Made by a program: the position numbers and the translations under genes. DNA of 64,000 nucleotides from Roseobacter sp. Lineage in GTDB: Bacteria; Pseudomonadota; Alphaproteobacteria; Rhodobacterales; Rhodobacteraceae. Where the stretch lies: assembly GCA_002731875.1 (NCBI GenBank), contig PCCY01000012.1, positions 1 to 64,000 of the forward strand. Direction: 5' to 3'. Below are positions 52,644 to 60,993 of this stretch, in pieces (positions within the stretch are counted from its first letter, which is position 1; each line of letters starts with the position of its first letter). Below the pieces are notes generated by a model. That model was not told the DNA's origin and did no database searches. It was given only the letters and a program-made list of their open reading frames with translations.

Positions 52644-54347
52644 TTACGCGCCGTCGACTGTGACGCTGTTATTCGGGTCAAGAGATACGGTGCCCAACTT
52701 TCGAATGTGGCTTTCCACAACATCCCAGATCGGAGGACCTTCCGTGCCTTCGTTTACGCTGGCCCAACCTGCAATCTGATAGGTCTTGGCCGGATCAATC
52801 ATTTCGCCAGTCTTGAGCAATGTCATTTCGGTGATGCGGCTGCCTTGTGGCTTTGACACGTCAATGCGGTACCCAAGCCCGCCGACACGCACCATGTCAC
52901 CGCCCTGCTGGTAGTATGGGTTCGGGTTGAAGAGGTTGTCGGCCACGTCTTCCAACACGACGTGCAGGAATTCGCCGGTCATCTCTGTGCGATAGGCGTT
53001 GGGATACGTCATCGAGGTTACGTTCCAGATATCCTCGCGGGTGATATCCTGCCCTGGCAAGATCGACGGCCCCCACCGGACGCCCGGGCTCAGCGCAATA
53101 TCTGCTTCGCGTTCGGAAAGCAAAGCGTCGCAGATCAGATCATCCCAAGAGCCGTTGAAATTGCCGCGACGGTACAGCAGCGTGTCTTCGCCCGTACGCC
53201 CGATAACCTCGGCCAGCTGCTCGGTATAGGGGGCACGCTGTTCGTCGATCACGGCGGTCACGGCCTTGTCAGGTTCAATCACATCCGAAAAAATCGGGAT
53301 CAGCTTGTGGCGGAAACCCATCATACGCCCGTTCTGGACATCAAGATCGACGCGGCTGACAAATTTCCCGTTCGATCCTGACGCAACGATGATGGTTTCG
53401 CCCTCCAGCACCGGTTCAGGCAGCGCGTCATGGGTATGGCCCGACAGGATCACGTCGATGCCCTTGACGATACCCGCCATCTGCTTGTCGACGTCGAACC
53501 CGTTGTGGCTGAGACAGACAACCAGTTCCGCCCCTTTGGCGCGAACTTCGTCCACCATTTCCTGCATACGCTCATCGCGGATGCCAAAGGAGTATTCGGG
53601 GAACATCCAGCCGGGGTTGGCGATCGGCATATACGGGAACGCCTGACCGATGACCGCTACTTTGACACCGCCGGTTTCATAGAACTTGTAAGGGGGGAAC
53701 AGGGCGGTAGGTTCGTCCCATTCGGCGTCAAAAATGTTTTGACCGAGAGCGGCAAAAGGTAGGCCTTCGACGATTTCATTCACACGCTCGGACCCCAACG
53801 TGAATTCCCAGTGAAAGGTCATCGCGTCGGGCTTCAGGGCATTCATCACGTTGACCATATCCTGGCCTTGGGTCTGGTAACACGTATAGCTGCCGTGCCA
53901 TGTATCGCCGCCATCCAGCAGCAACGCGTCGGGCCGGTCCGACCGGATCTTGTTGATAACGGTGGATACGCGATCAAGCCCGCCCATCTTGCCGTATGCC
54001 TGTGCAAGGGCGGTAAAATCATTGTAGGTCAGTGCATAGGCCGAGGGGCTACCGTCTTCGATTCCGTATAGCTTGCGAAAGTCGGCACCTGTGACGTGTG
54101 GAACGACCCCGTTGTTATTTCCCATCCCCAGATTGATTGACGGTTCCCGGAAATAAATCGGCTTAAGTTGCGCGTGGATGTCGGTGATGTGGATCAGACT
54201 GACATTACCGAAGGTATCGAACTCCAGCAATTTGTCTTGGGTCAGGGCCTGCTGCGCGGCCAACTTGCCCCAGTTACCAAAGGAGGATGCCCCATAAAGA
54301 GCAGTTGCAGCCATACTGGCTTGAAGAAAGTCGCGACGAGAGATCAT
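52644..54347 (-). CDS. soxB: SoxB, sulfate thiol hydrolase
   Basis: A 567-residue periplasmic enzyme of the 5'-nucleotidase fold that releases sulfate from the SoxY-bound cysteine-S-sulfonate. Tat signal ISRRDFLQASMAATALYGAS. Dimanganese ligands: LIHITDIHAQLKP, LLDGGDTWHGS, TFHWEFTLG, CLSHNGFDVD and LSGHTHD. It is the first gene after a terminator hairpin that follows soxA, so its transcript level may be lower than that of soxXYZA. Confidence 0.95.
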   Translation of the reverse strand: MISRRDFLQASMAATALYGASSFGNWGKLAAQQALTQDKLLEFDTFGNVSLIHITDIHAQLKPIYFREPSINLGMGNNNGVVPHVTGADFRKLYGIEDGSPSAYALTYNDFTALAQAYGKMGGLDRVSTVINKIRSDRPDALLLDGGDTWHGSYTCYQTQGQDMVNVMNALKPDAMTFHWEFTLGSERVNEIVEGLPFAALGQNIFDAEWDEPTALFPPYKFYETGGVKVAVIGQAFPYMPIANPGWMFPEYSFGIRDERMQEMVDEVRAKGAELVVCLSHNGFDVDKQMAGIVKGIDVILSGHTHDALPEPVLEGETIIVASGSNGKFVSRVDLDVQNGRMMGFRHKLIPIFSDVIEPDKAVTAVIDEQRAPYTEQLAEVIGRTGEDTLLYRRGNFNGSWDDLICDALLSEREADIALSPGVRWGPSILPGQDITREDIWNVTSMTYPNAYRTEMTGEFLHVVLEDVADNLFNPNPYYQQGGDMVRVGGLGYRIDVSKPQGSRITEMTLLKTGEMIDPAKTYQIAGWASVNEGTEGPPIWDVVESHIRKLGTVSLDPNNSVTVDGA

Positions 54348-54399
54348 TCGGAGGCCTTGTCTCGCGCATTCACATGCGCATGTTTGAATGGGTTAAGTA

Positions 54400-54431
54400 A
54401 AAAAACCGCCTCGCACCAGGCGAGGCGGTTT
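54400..54431 (-). terminator. intrinsic terminator between soxA and soxB
   Basis: Read leftward, AAACCGCCTCGC (54431-54420, complement of the right arm) pairs over 12 bp with GCGAGGCGGTTT (54414-54403) around a 5-base loop and is followed by further T residues (down to 54399). It sits 8 bases beyond the soxA stop and 53 bases before the soxB ATG, inside what is otherwise one operon. Confidence 0.85.
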
Positions 54432-54438
54432 CAGAATA

Positions 54439-55293
54439 CTAGTTACGAACGGAGGGGCCCTCGACAGACAGACCGTTGCCACGTGAGCCTACGTACAGCT
54501 CAAGCGCCACAAACTCGGGGCTTCCGGGCTTGAAGGTTTCGGCACGCGTATCACGGACACAGCCCTTGAAACGGGACTGAACAGCGTTCAACTTGTTGTT
54601 TTTCAAGCGATAGGTTGGAAATCCGTTGATTTGACCTTGGCTCAGGTGATCAGCGCGGATCATGTTGCCATAATTGTCTTCATGACAATTTGCGCAAGAC
54701 AACTCCAACTGACCAAAGCGGGTGTAATAGATCTCTTTACCCTTTTCCCAAGTGGATTGCGCAGGGCCGTCGATTGCCACATTCACGGGAAGACCGCGGG
54801 AAACAGATGACAGCAAAGCGACCATATTGACCATCTCGCCGCCGGTGTAATCCCACTTTTCGGCCCCCATGCGGTTTTCCCGACAATCATTGACCTGCAT
54901 TTCCAAGGTGCGCACTTCACCAGCCGCTTCGACATACTTGGGATACACGGGGCGTACCCCTGCCATTTCGGACGACGCGCCGTGGCAATCTGCACAGGAT
55001 TTACCCTCTGAACCCTCGGCGGTATTCCAGGCCTCTTCGCCTTGTTCAACGAAGATCATGCCCGGATTATCGAAATCATCGGCCTCCATGGCACGCGTTT
55101 CTTCCCCTCTGAACAACCAGCCCGACATGATTTCATCCATCGTATCGGAAAGATGCGCCGGCGCTTCGGTGCGGGTGACTATTTCGATTTCACCGTTGAT
55201 CACCAGATTGTCGTCCGCAGCTTCGGCCATAGCACCTGATGCCGCAAAAAGCGCCATCATACCGGTAGCCAGACCTCTAGTAAGCATGTTCAT
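54439..55293 (-). CDS. soxA: SoxA, diheme cytochrome c of SoxAX
   Basis: A 284-residue periplasmic protein with a signal peptide (NMLTRGLATGMMALFAASGA). Two heme motifs are present, CADCH near residue 105 and CANCH near 205, so it is the diheme form. The axial cysteine persulfide ligand is in RFKGCVRDTRAE. SoxAX attaches thiosulfate to SoxY. ATG 55293 is chosen because GGGAGGG lies just upstream. Follows soxZ by 27 bases. Confidence 0.95.
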   Translation of the reverse strand: MNMLTRGLATGMMALFAASGAMAEAADDNLVINGEIEIVTRTEAPAHLSDTMDEIMSGWLFRGEETRAMEADDFDNPGMIFVEQGEEAWNTAEGSEGKSCADCHGASSEMAGVRPVYPKYVEAAGEVRTLEMQVNDCRENRMGAEKWDYTGGEMVNMVALLSSVSRGLPVNVAIDGPAQSTWEKGKEIYYTRFGQLELSCANCHEDNYGNMIRADHLSQGQINGFPTYRLKNNKLNAVQSRFKGCVRDTRAETFKPGSPEFVALELYVGSRGNGLSVEGPSVRN

Positions 55294-55320
55294 TATTGTC
55301 CCTCCCAAGAATACAGACGT

Positions 55321-55650
55321 TTATCCGATCGCGATCTCTTTGCTCTCTTCATAGATGTCGCCATCGTCGTCATACCAGGTAAACTTGAACGTCCCGGCCT
55401 CTGGCACGACGGCGTCAAATTCTAGATATGGGTTTGTTGAAATTGCCGGATCAAGCTCAATATCCACTACGTTTTGATCGTTAAAATCGCAAGTGAAACG
55501 ATTGATGATCGACCGGGGAATCAAGTTGCCATCGCTGTCTTTGCGCTGACCTGATTCCATCTTGTGGCTGATCAAAGTCTTGATCGTGATCGTTTCGCCA
55601 GCCGCAGCCGACTTTGGTACCTTGACGCGAGGTTTTACACCAGTTGCCAT
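55321..55650 (-). CDS. soxZ: SoxZ, partner of the sulfur carrier
   Basis: A 109-residue protein of the SoxZ family (RVKVPKSAAAGETITIKTLI, SHKMESGQRKDSDGNLIPRS, FKFTWYDDDGDIYEESKEI). No signal peptide: it is exported as a complex with Tat-carrying SoxY. Lies 21 bases after soxY. Confidence 0.95.
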   Translation of the reverse strand: MATGVKPRVKVPKSAAAGETITIKTLISHKMESGQRKDSDGNLIPRSIINRFTCDFNDQNVVDIELDPAISTNPYLEFDAVVPEAGTFKFTWYDDDGDIYEESKEIAIG

Positions 55651-55671
55651 GTCATATATTCCTTTAAAACC

Positions 55672-56091
55672 TTAGCCGCCGCAGCCGCCGATTGTCACTT
55701 TTACTGTACTAGAGGACTTGGCGAAGCTTCCATCGGCCAGCTTGGCGATGGCGATCACGTCCTGGGTGCCGGCAAGACGAATCCGTGTGGATGCGTGCTG
55801 CGAACCCGCCAGAGGGCCAAATTTGAATGTCGCAACCTTTGGCGTGGGGTTACCCATCGCCAACACCATGATCTCGGTGGCACCAGGTGCATCAACCTCG
55901 ATCGGCACGGTATTGCCGTTTTCAGCAATCTCCGGGGCCGTCAGGGTCACACCTGTATCAGCCATTTCCGCTCCGCCGGTGAAGGCCGCTATCACGTCAT
56001 CGCCGGCAGATGCCAAGGCGAACCTCGGCATAGACAGTACGGCAAAGGCGCTTGCGCCCATGACGATTACATTACGTCGTGTAAATTCCAT
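55672..56091 (-). CDS. soxY: SoxY, sulfur carrier protein
   Basis: A 139-residue protein ending in the carrier motif GGCGG, whose cysteine holds the sulfur intermediates through the Sox cycle. Tat signal FTRRNVIVMGASAFAVLSM. ATG 56091 is used (AGGAG 9 bases upstream) rather than the longer frame to 56109. Lies between soxX and soxZ. Confidence 0.95.
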   Translation of the reverse strand: MEFTRRNVIVMGASAFAVLSMPRFALASAGDDVIAAFTGGAEMADTGVTLTAPEIAENGNTVPIEVDAPGATEIMVLAMGNPTPKVATFKFGPLAGSQHASTRIRLAGTQDVIAIAKLADGSFAKSSSTVKVTIGGCGG

Positions 56092-56127
56092 TATTTTACT
56101 CCTGAACAAATCCCTAGGAACGGGATC

Positions 56128-56601
56128 TTAATCTTTAAGTGTAGCGAGATACGCCACCACATCTTCGACCTGCTGCGCCGACAAAAGCGGGCCCAACGTA
56201 TCATCAGCGGCCTCGCCAGTGAAAGCCTTACCCGGACGGATAAAACCAGTGTCCTTATAGAAGGCTGGCATCATCGTCCCCTCGAACATCATCTTGGCAT
56301 TCGCCACGATTCCGCGCAATTCGGCTTCGCTCCAGCGATCACCGGCACCATCCAGCACCGGGCCGATTCCGCCCTGCCACGGCACATCGGCCAACGCGGT
56401 AACCTGATGGCAAGCAACGCAGTTACCCAGCTTTTTGCTGCCAATGATTTTTGCCCCCTCTTCGGGGTTACCCGCAACGCCGGTCAGCGATTGCTCCACC
56501 GCGCCGTCGGTATAAGTTACGGCGGTCGGCGCGATCTCAGCGGCAACCGCGCTTGCAGCCATCCCCACGGACGCCACCAAGGCCATTACGGAAATTTTCA
56601 T
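56128..56601 (-). CDS. soxX: SoxX, monoheme cytochrome c of SoxAX
   Basis: A 157-residue periplasmic cytochrome with a Sec signal (MKISVMALVASVGMAASAVA), heme motif NCVACHQV near residue 65 and the methionine ligand in EGTMMPAFY. It is the first gene of the main sox operon (XYZABCD). ATG 56601 is used, with GGAGG 6 bases upstream. The preceding gap carries a dyad likely bound by SoxR. Confidence 0.95.
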   Translation of the reverse strand: MKISVMALVASVGMAASAVAAEIAPTAVTYTDGAVEQSLTGVAGNPEEGAKIIGSKKLGNCVACHQVTALADVPWQGGIGPVLDGAGDRWSEAELRGIVANAKMMFEGTMMPAFYKDTGFIRPGKAFTGEAADDTLGPLLSAQQVEDVVAYLATLKD

Positions 56602-56661
56602 GCGTCCTCCCAAAGACTCTTATTTGCTAAATCCTAGACTCCGCGCCATTATGACGCAACT

Positions 56662-56686
56662 ATAAATTCGATTTTTTGAATTTTAT
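56662..56686. promoter_or_regulatory. putative SoxR operator upstream of soxX
   Basis: ATAAATTC-GATTTTTT-GAATTTTAT is an AT-rich dyad in the soxW-soxX gap. In Paracoccus pantotrophus SoxR binds the soxS-soxV and soxW-soxX intergenic regions, matching the two positions seen here. The exact SoxR recognition sequence is not confirmed. Confidence 0.5.
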
Positions 56687-56698
56687 AATGAAGCAAAG

Positions 56699-57265
56699 TT
56701 AATTACCTTGCGCCGACAATTCGCGCGCGAGGTACTTCTGGAAACTCTCATCCCCCTCGTACGCTTTTTCCTCGACCCATTTCAGCATGCCAAAGGTTGT
56801 CCCCGGCCCAAAGGCACCCGGCACCGTGGCAACAGCCGCTTGAGCCGCCGACTGTCCATCGTCGACCGTTTCGGGCAAAAATACCATGGTCGGCGTGAAA
56901 AGCATGCCCCACTTGCGTACCATGTCTTTCTCGGGAAGCGCCTCACCGTCGAAATCCGTGACCTCCACGTCTCCGAACATGTTGAGCTGCACCACAAAGA
57001 AGTTTTCGCGGATATAGGCATCGATATTCGGCAACGGAAAGATTTCTTGATGCATCTTGGCGCAATAGATACATCCACGCTGCTCGATGATCAGCATCAG
57101 ACGCTTACCTTCCGCATTCGCGTCCGCCAGGTCCTCTCGGAGATCCTTGAAGGTTTCTCGCATCCAGGTCGTCTTGTGCAAGCCGTCGTCGCCCATTGTA
57201 ACGGCTAGGGCTGCCGTGGAAAACATGGAAAGTAGAACAATCAGGCATCTACGAATAATGGCCAT
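56699..57265 (-). CDS. soxW: SoxW, periplasmic thioredoxin
   Basis: A 188-residue thioredoxin-fold protein with a signal peptide (MAIIRRCLIVLLSMFSTAAL) and active site RGCIYCAKMH (CxxC). The cis-proline is in LFTPTMVF. It receives electrons from SoxV and is thought to keep SoxY in the active reduced form. Lies 12 bases after soxV. Confidence 0.9.
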   Translation of the reverse strand: MAIIRRCLIVLLSMFSTAALAVTMGDDGLHKTTWMRETFKDLREDLADANAEGKRLMLIIEQRGCIYCAKMHQEIFPLPNIDAYIRENFFVVQLNMFGDVEVTDFDGEALPEKDMVRKWGMLFTPTMVFLPETVDDGQSAAQAAVATVPGAFGPGTTFGMLKWVEEKAYEGDESFQKYLARELSAQGN

Positions 57266-57277
57266 ACCCCATATCCC

Positions 57278-58018
57278 TTAACCAATCGCAGTGAAAATCG
57301 GAAAGGTTTCAAGCATCCACTGCGCAATGTAGTTTACCGAATTGGTGGCAATAAGTATACCAAATAGGATTAAAAGCGCCCCCATTACCTTTTCCACGGT
57401 ACCCAGATGCTGCCTGAAGCGTGCCATCCAGCGCATGAATGGCCCGATGAAAACGGCAGCCAGCACGAAAGGAGCCATCATCCCCGCGCCGTAGGTGAAC
57501 AGAAGCAGTGCTCCGGTTCCGGCGGTATCGGCCCCCGCCGCGGTGAACAGGATTGCCGCCAGCACAGGCCCCACGCAAGGGGTCCAGCCAAAGGCAAAGG
57601 CAAGGCCGATTACATATGCGCCCACCAGGCTGGATGACCCGGTGACACCGGCGTCGGCGCGGAATTGGCGGTAAAGAATGCCGATGCGGATCACCCCCAG
57701 AAAGTGCAATCCCATCGCGATGATGATCGCAGCCGCCAGCCAGCGCAGAATATCGAAATAGTCCCGGACCACCTGGCCGAATACCGTGGCGACCGCCCCC
57801 AGGCCGACGAAAATCGTGATGACCCCTGCCGCGAAAAACAACGATGCAAGCAATGCCCGGCGGCGTACAGATGCATCGATCGGGCCGTCGGCGGTGATCT
57901 GGTTCATCCCGACGCCGGCCAGATAGCTAAGATAGAATGGGACTATGGGCAGTACACACGGGGACAGAAAGGACAACAGTCCCGCGAATGCGGCGCCATA
58001 ATAGGTTATATCAAACAT
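57278..58018 (-). CDS. soxV: SoxV, CcdA/DsbD-type membrane electron carrier
   Basis: A 246-residue protein with six membrane segments of the CcdA family. The redox cysteines are in FLSPCVLPIVPFYLSYLAG and GWTPCVGPVLAAI. It carries reducing equivalents from cytoplasmic thioredoxin to SoxW. Divergent from soxS; the start lies 33 bases from a dyad in the shared promoter. Confidence 0.92.
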   Translation of the reverse strand: MFDITYYGAAFAGLLSFLSPCVLPIVPFYLSYLAGVGMNQITADGPIDASVRRRALLASLFFAAGVITIFVGLGAVATVFGQVVRDYFDILRWLAAAIIIAMGLHFLGVIRIGILYRQFRADAGVTGSSSLVGAYVIGLAFAFGWTPCVGPVLAAILFTAAGADTAGTGALLLFTYGAGMMAPFVLAAVFIGPFMRWMARFRQHLGTVEKVMGALLILFGILIATNSVNYIAQWMLETFPIFTAIG

Positions 58019-58050
58019 TCGTGAGGCCTTTGACTTGTGTCATTCACATA

Positions 58051-58070
58051 TTCACATTAGGTAGTATGAA
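58051..58070. promoter_or_regulatory. putative SoxR operator between soxV and soxS
   Basis: TTCACATTAGGTAGTATGAA is a 20-base imperfect palindrome in the divergent soxV-soxS gap. The position matches one of the two SoxR target regions known in Paracoccus. Its TAGTATGAA half also occurs (inverted) between the two divergent MBL genes near 47799. Confidence 0.55.
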
Positions 58071-58089
58071 ATCAACAGGTGAATTTATC

Positions 58090-58467
58090 ATGCGTTTGCG
58101 TACTGCTCTTTTTGCTATCGCGACCTCGTTTCTGCTTGCAGGTGCTGCATTTGCGGAAACCGCTTTGATCATGGTCGAAGAACAGGGCTGCGTCTGGTGC
58201 GCCCGTTGGAACAAGCAAATTGCCCCGATCTACCCCAAAACTCCCGAGGGCAAGGCGGCCCCCTTGCGGCGCATCGATATCAACGCCGAACGACCCGATG
58301 ACCTGACTTTCGCCCGAAGTTTGCGATTTACGCCGACTTTTGTATTAATGATCGATGGAAATGAGGTATCACGGATCGAAGGCTATCCGGGAGAAGACTT
58401 CTTTTGGGGTCTTCTGGGGCGCATGCTCTCCGAAGCCGAGGTCCCAATTGCGCAGGGAGGCAGTTGA
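58090..58467 (+). CDS. soxS: SoxS, periplasmic thioredoxin-like protein
   Basis: A 125-residue protein with a Sec signal (MRLRTALFAIATSFLLAGAA) and a thioredoxin CxxC (EEQGCVWCARWN), with the cis-proline in FTPTFVLM. In Paracoccus SoxS reactivates SoxYZ. An ATG at 58066 is possible, but 58090 has AGGTGA 7 bases upstream and gives a proper signal peptide. Followed by soxR after 76 bases. Confidence 0.88.
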   Translation: MRLRTALFAIATSFLLAGAAFAETALIMVEEQGCVWCARWNKQIAPIYPKTPEGKAAPLRRIDINAERPDDLTFARSLRFTPTFVLMIDGNEVSRIEGYPGEDFFWGLLGRMLSEAEVPIAQGGS

Positions 58468-58543
58468 ATTCATGACGAAAGCGATGTCAGACCCCGTGTC
58501 GCCTCTTTGCTCCCCCCTTGAAAACCGACAAGGAGCATAGTCT

Positions 58544-58879
58544 GTGGGTCTTCCCGTTTTCGACAAAAACATGTGCGCAGAAGATCTCGATAAAATGGCT
58601 GACAACGCGGTCAGAGCATCGAATTTTCTGAAGGCCATCAGCCATGAAGGTCGGTTGATGATCCTGTGCCATTTAGCCTCCGGCGAAAAATCTGTCACCG
58701 AACTCGAAGAATTGCTGTCGGCACGTCAGGCGGCAGTCTCTCAGCAATTGTCCCGGCTCCGGCTCGAGGGGCTGGTCGTACCACGCCGGGATGGGAAGAC
58801 AATCTTCTACCGCCTCGCTGATGATCGTCCCAAGCAGATCATGGAAGTGGTGTATGATCTTTTCTGCCGGGCGGATTAG
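58544..58879 (+). CDS. soxR: SoxR, ArsR-family repressor of sox genes
   Basis: A 111-residue winged-helix regulator with recognition helix SARQAAVSQQLSRLRLEGLV. Cysteines lie at LMILCHLASG (helix 2 region) and YDLFCRAD (last helix), the pair that forms a persulfide-sensing di- or tetrasulfide bridge in SqrR/BigR-type proteins; a third is near the N-terminus (NMCAED). GTG start at 58544 is supported by AAGGAG 8 bases upstream. It represses sox transcription until thiosulfate or reactive sulfur appears. Confidence 0.9.
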   Translation: MGLPVFDKNMCAEDLDKMADNAVRASNFLKAISHEGRLMILCHLASGEKSVTELEELLSARQAAVSQQLSRLRLEGLVVPRRDGKTIFYRLADDRPKQIMEVVYDLFCRAD

Positions 58880-58884
58880 ATAAG

Positions 58885-59961
58885 GTGACAGCCTTTGGTG
58901 CGGCGCTGCTGGAGATGTTTTCAGAACCGACGCTCATGGCCATGGCGGGGCTGTTCGGAGGCATTTTGCTTGGGCTCGCGGCCCGTATAGGGCGGTTTTG
59001 TTCGTTAGGGGCCATCGAAGACCTTTACTATGGTGCCAGTTCGGTCCGGTTTGCCATGTGGGGGATTGCACTCGGTGTCGCAATCATAGGGACGTTCGGA
59101 CTGTCCAGTGTCGGGGCGTTGGCCTTGCCTGACACGCTCTATTTGGCGATCGCATGGAACCCCTGGGCCAGTGTGGTGGGTGGTCTGATGTTTGGGTACG
59201 GCATGGCGCTCGCGGGCAATTGCGGCTATGGAGCACTGGCCAGACTCGGCTGCGGCGACCTTCGGTCCTTCGTGATCCTGTTGGTCATGGGCATGTCAGC
59301 CTATATCGCGCTTGGCGGTCCCATGTCATCTCTGCGCCTCGCGCTTTTCCCGATTGAACCGGCAGCGGAAACCCCGGGAAGCATCGCCTATCTGCTCGCT
59401 TCCTACCTGCCCTTTGACCTACACGTCATCGGCATCGCCATCGGCATTGCGATAATCGGGGTCACGCTTTTGCACGCTGGCCTGCGCAAGAATCCTGCCG
59501 CACTGTGTTGGGGGCTGATCGTGGGCGTGGCGATTGTTTCCGGCTGGGCCTTCACACAGTGGATATCAACCCACGGATTTGCCCCTCACGTCGTCATCTC
59601 CCACACCTTCACGGCCCCCGTCGGCGAAACAGTGCTCTATTTCATGACCTCATCCGGCAACTCGGTAAGCTTCGGCACCGGCTCAGTCCTGGGGGTGATA
59701 CTGGGCGCTTTCATCGGCTGCTTGATCAAGGGCCACGGCCGCTGGGAAGCCTGCGATGACCCGCGCGAATTACGCCGCCAGATCGGCGGGGCCGTGCTGA
59801 TGGGGTTCGGTGCCGTAATCGCCGTCGGCTGTAGCATCGGACAAGGATTATCCGCATTTTCCGTATTAGCCTATGGCGCACCGGTGACCTTGGCCTGCAT
59901 CGTCATCGGGGCCTTGATCGGCCTGCGCCAGCTGGTCGAAGGGTTTCGCCGGTTCGCCTGA
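58885..59961 (+). CDS. soxT: YeeE/YedE-family membrane transporter (SoxT-like)
   Basis: A 358-residue protein with about ten membrane segments and the cysteine motifs of the sulfur-transport YeeE/YedE family: LAGNCGYGALARLGCGDLRS and AVGCSIGQGLSAFSVLAYGA. E. coli YeeE imports thiosulfate through such cysteines; soxT genes follow soxSR in other sox clusters. It starts with GTG at 58885, 5 bases after the soxR stop; an ATG at 58915 is an alternative. A role in signalling thiosulfate to SoxR or moving sulfur across the membrane is inferred. Confidence 0.85.
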   Translation: MTAFGAALLEMFSEPTLMAMAGLFGGILLGLAARIGRFCSLGAIEDLYYGASSVRFAMWGIALGVAIIGTFGLSSVGALALPDTLYLAIAWNPWASVVGGLMFGYGMALAGNCGYGALARLGCGDLRSFVILLVMGMSAYIALGGPMSSLRLALFPIEPAAETPGSIAYLLASYLPFDLHVIGIAIGIAIIGVTLLHAGLRKNPAALCWGLIVGVAIVSGWAFTQWISTHGFAPHVVISHTFTAPVGETVLYFMTSSGNSVSFGTGSVLGVILGAFIGCLIKGHGRWEACDDPRELRRQIGGAVLMGFGAVIAVGCSIGQGLSAFSVLAYGAPVTLACIVIGALIGLRQLVEGFRRFA

Positions 59962-60228
59962 ACGCCCTGCCCGCCTCCCCCCTGCTGACTTGGCCCGCCG
60001 TCCCGCCGCCTTTGTCATCCCCTGACCGCAGGAGCGCCGCACTCCCGCAGCCCCTCGGACACCCCAAACCGGTGGGTCTGCCTCATCGCGAAACAAAACG
60101 GTCGGTATATAGAAAATCGCGGCTCCCCTTCCAAATGGTCTAAAATCCTCGCCGAAGGCTCCGCCGATTGCCTCCGCTAGGATCAGCCCTTATATCGAGC
60201 TCAGCTCTCATCCATAAGGCCCGCTCAT

Positions 60229-60918
60229 ATGACCTTCGACAGAACCGTGAAAATCGCCCCTTCCATCCTTGCCGCCGACTTTGCGAATTTTGGCGCGGAA
60301 TGCGCCGCTATTGAAAAACAGGGGGCAGATTGGGTCCATGTCGATGTGATGGACGGTCATTTTGTGCCCAACATCAGCTTTGGCCCCGCCACGTGCGCGG
60401 CGATCCGTCCCCATATCAAGGGCGTGATGGACGTGCACCTGATGATCGCACCGGTAGATCCGTATATTGATGCGTTTGCCCAGGCTGGGGCCGATGTCAT
60501 CACCGCCCATGTCGAAGCCGGGCCCCATATTCACCGCACCCTGCAGGCAATCCGGGCGGCAGGTGTCAAAGCCGGTGTCGCATTGAACCCGGGCACGCCC
60601 GCCGCAGCGGTCGAACATCTGCTCGATATCGCCGATCTGGTGTGCGTGATGACGGTGAACCCCGGCTTTGGCGGCCAGAAGTTCATCGACATGACCGACA
60701 AGATCAGAACCCTGCGCGCCATGATCGGGGATCGCCCCGTGCACATTGAAATAGATGGCGGTGTCGACGTGAACACGGCGCCGGGCGTGACACAGGCCGG
60801 CGCGGATGTGCTTGTGGCGGGCTCCGCAGTATTCAGAGGTGGATCGGTCAGCAATCCTGAGCCATATGGCGAAAATATCCGCGCCATCCGCGCGGCCGCT
60901 TCGGGCACTTACGTCTGA
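60229..60918 (+). CDS. rpe: ribulose-phosphate 3-epimerase
   Basis: A 229-residue TIM-barrel enzyme interconverting ribulose-5-phosphate and xylulose-5-phosphate in the pentose phosphate pathway. Family motifs: KIAPSILAADFANFGAE, WVHVDVMDGHFVPNISFGP (metal ligands His, Asp), VMDVHLMIAPVD, TVNPGFGGQKFI and EIDGGVDVNTAPG. Normal length. Single gene followed by its own terminator; the preceding 267-base gap has no recognised feature. Confidence 0.97.
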   Translation: MTFDRTVKIAPSILAADFANFGAECAAIEKQGADWVHVDVMDGHFVPNISFGPATCAAIRPHIKGVMDVHLMIAPVDPYIDAFAQAGADVITAHVEAGPHIHRTLQAIRAAGVKAGVALNPGTPAAAVEHLLDIADLVCVMTVNPGFGGQKFIDMTDKIRTLRAMIGDRPVHIEIDGGVDVNTAPGVTQAGADVLVAGSAVFRGGSVSNPEPYGENIRAIRAAASGTYV

Positions 60919-60949
60919 ATACGCAACCAGCATTGCGCAACAACCTCGC

Positions 60950-60983
60950 GGGTGGGGTATCGCAAATACCCCACCCATATTTT
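60950..60983 (+). terminator. intrinsic terminator of rpe
   Basis: GGGTGGGGTAT (60950-60960) pairs perfectly over 11 bp with ATACCCCACCC (60966-60976), with a 5-base loop, then ATATTTT. It lies 31 bases after the rpe stop and may also slow the convergent leftward operon. Confidence 0.85.
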
Positions 60984-60993
60984 CTAAACCCTG

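Noticed and set aside
55564-56637. A 357-codon plus-strand open frame across soxZ, soxY and soxX
   Set aside because: Antisense to three short genes with clear functional motifs; no plausible product.
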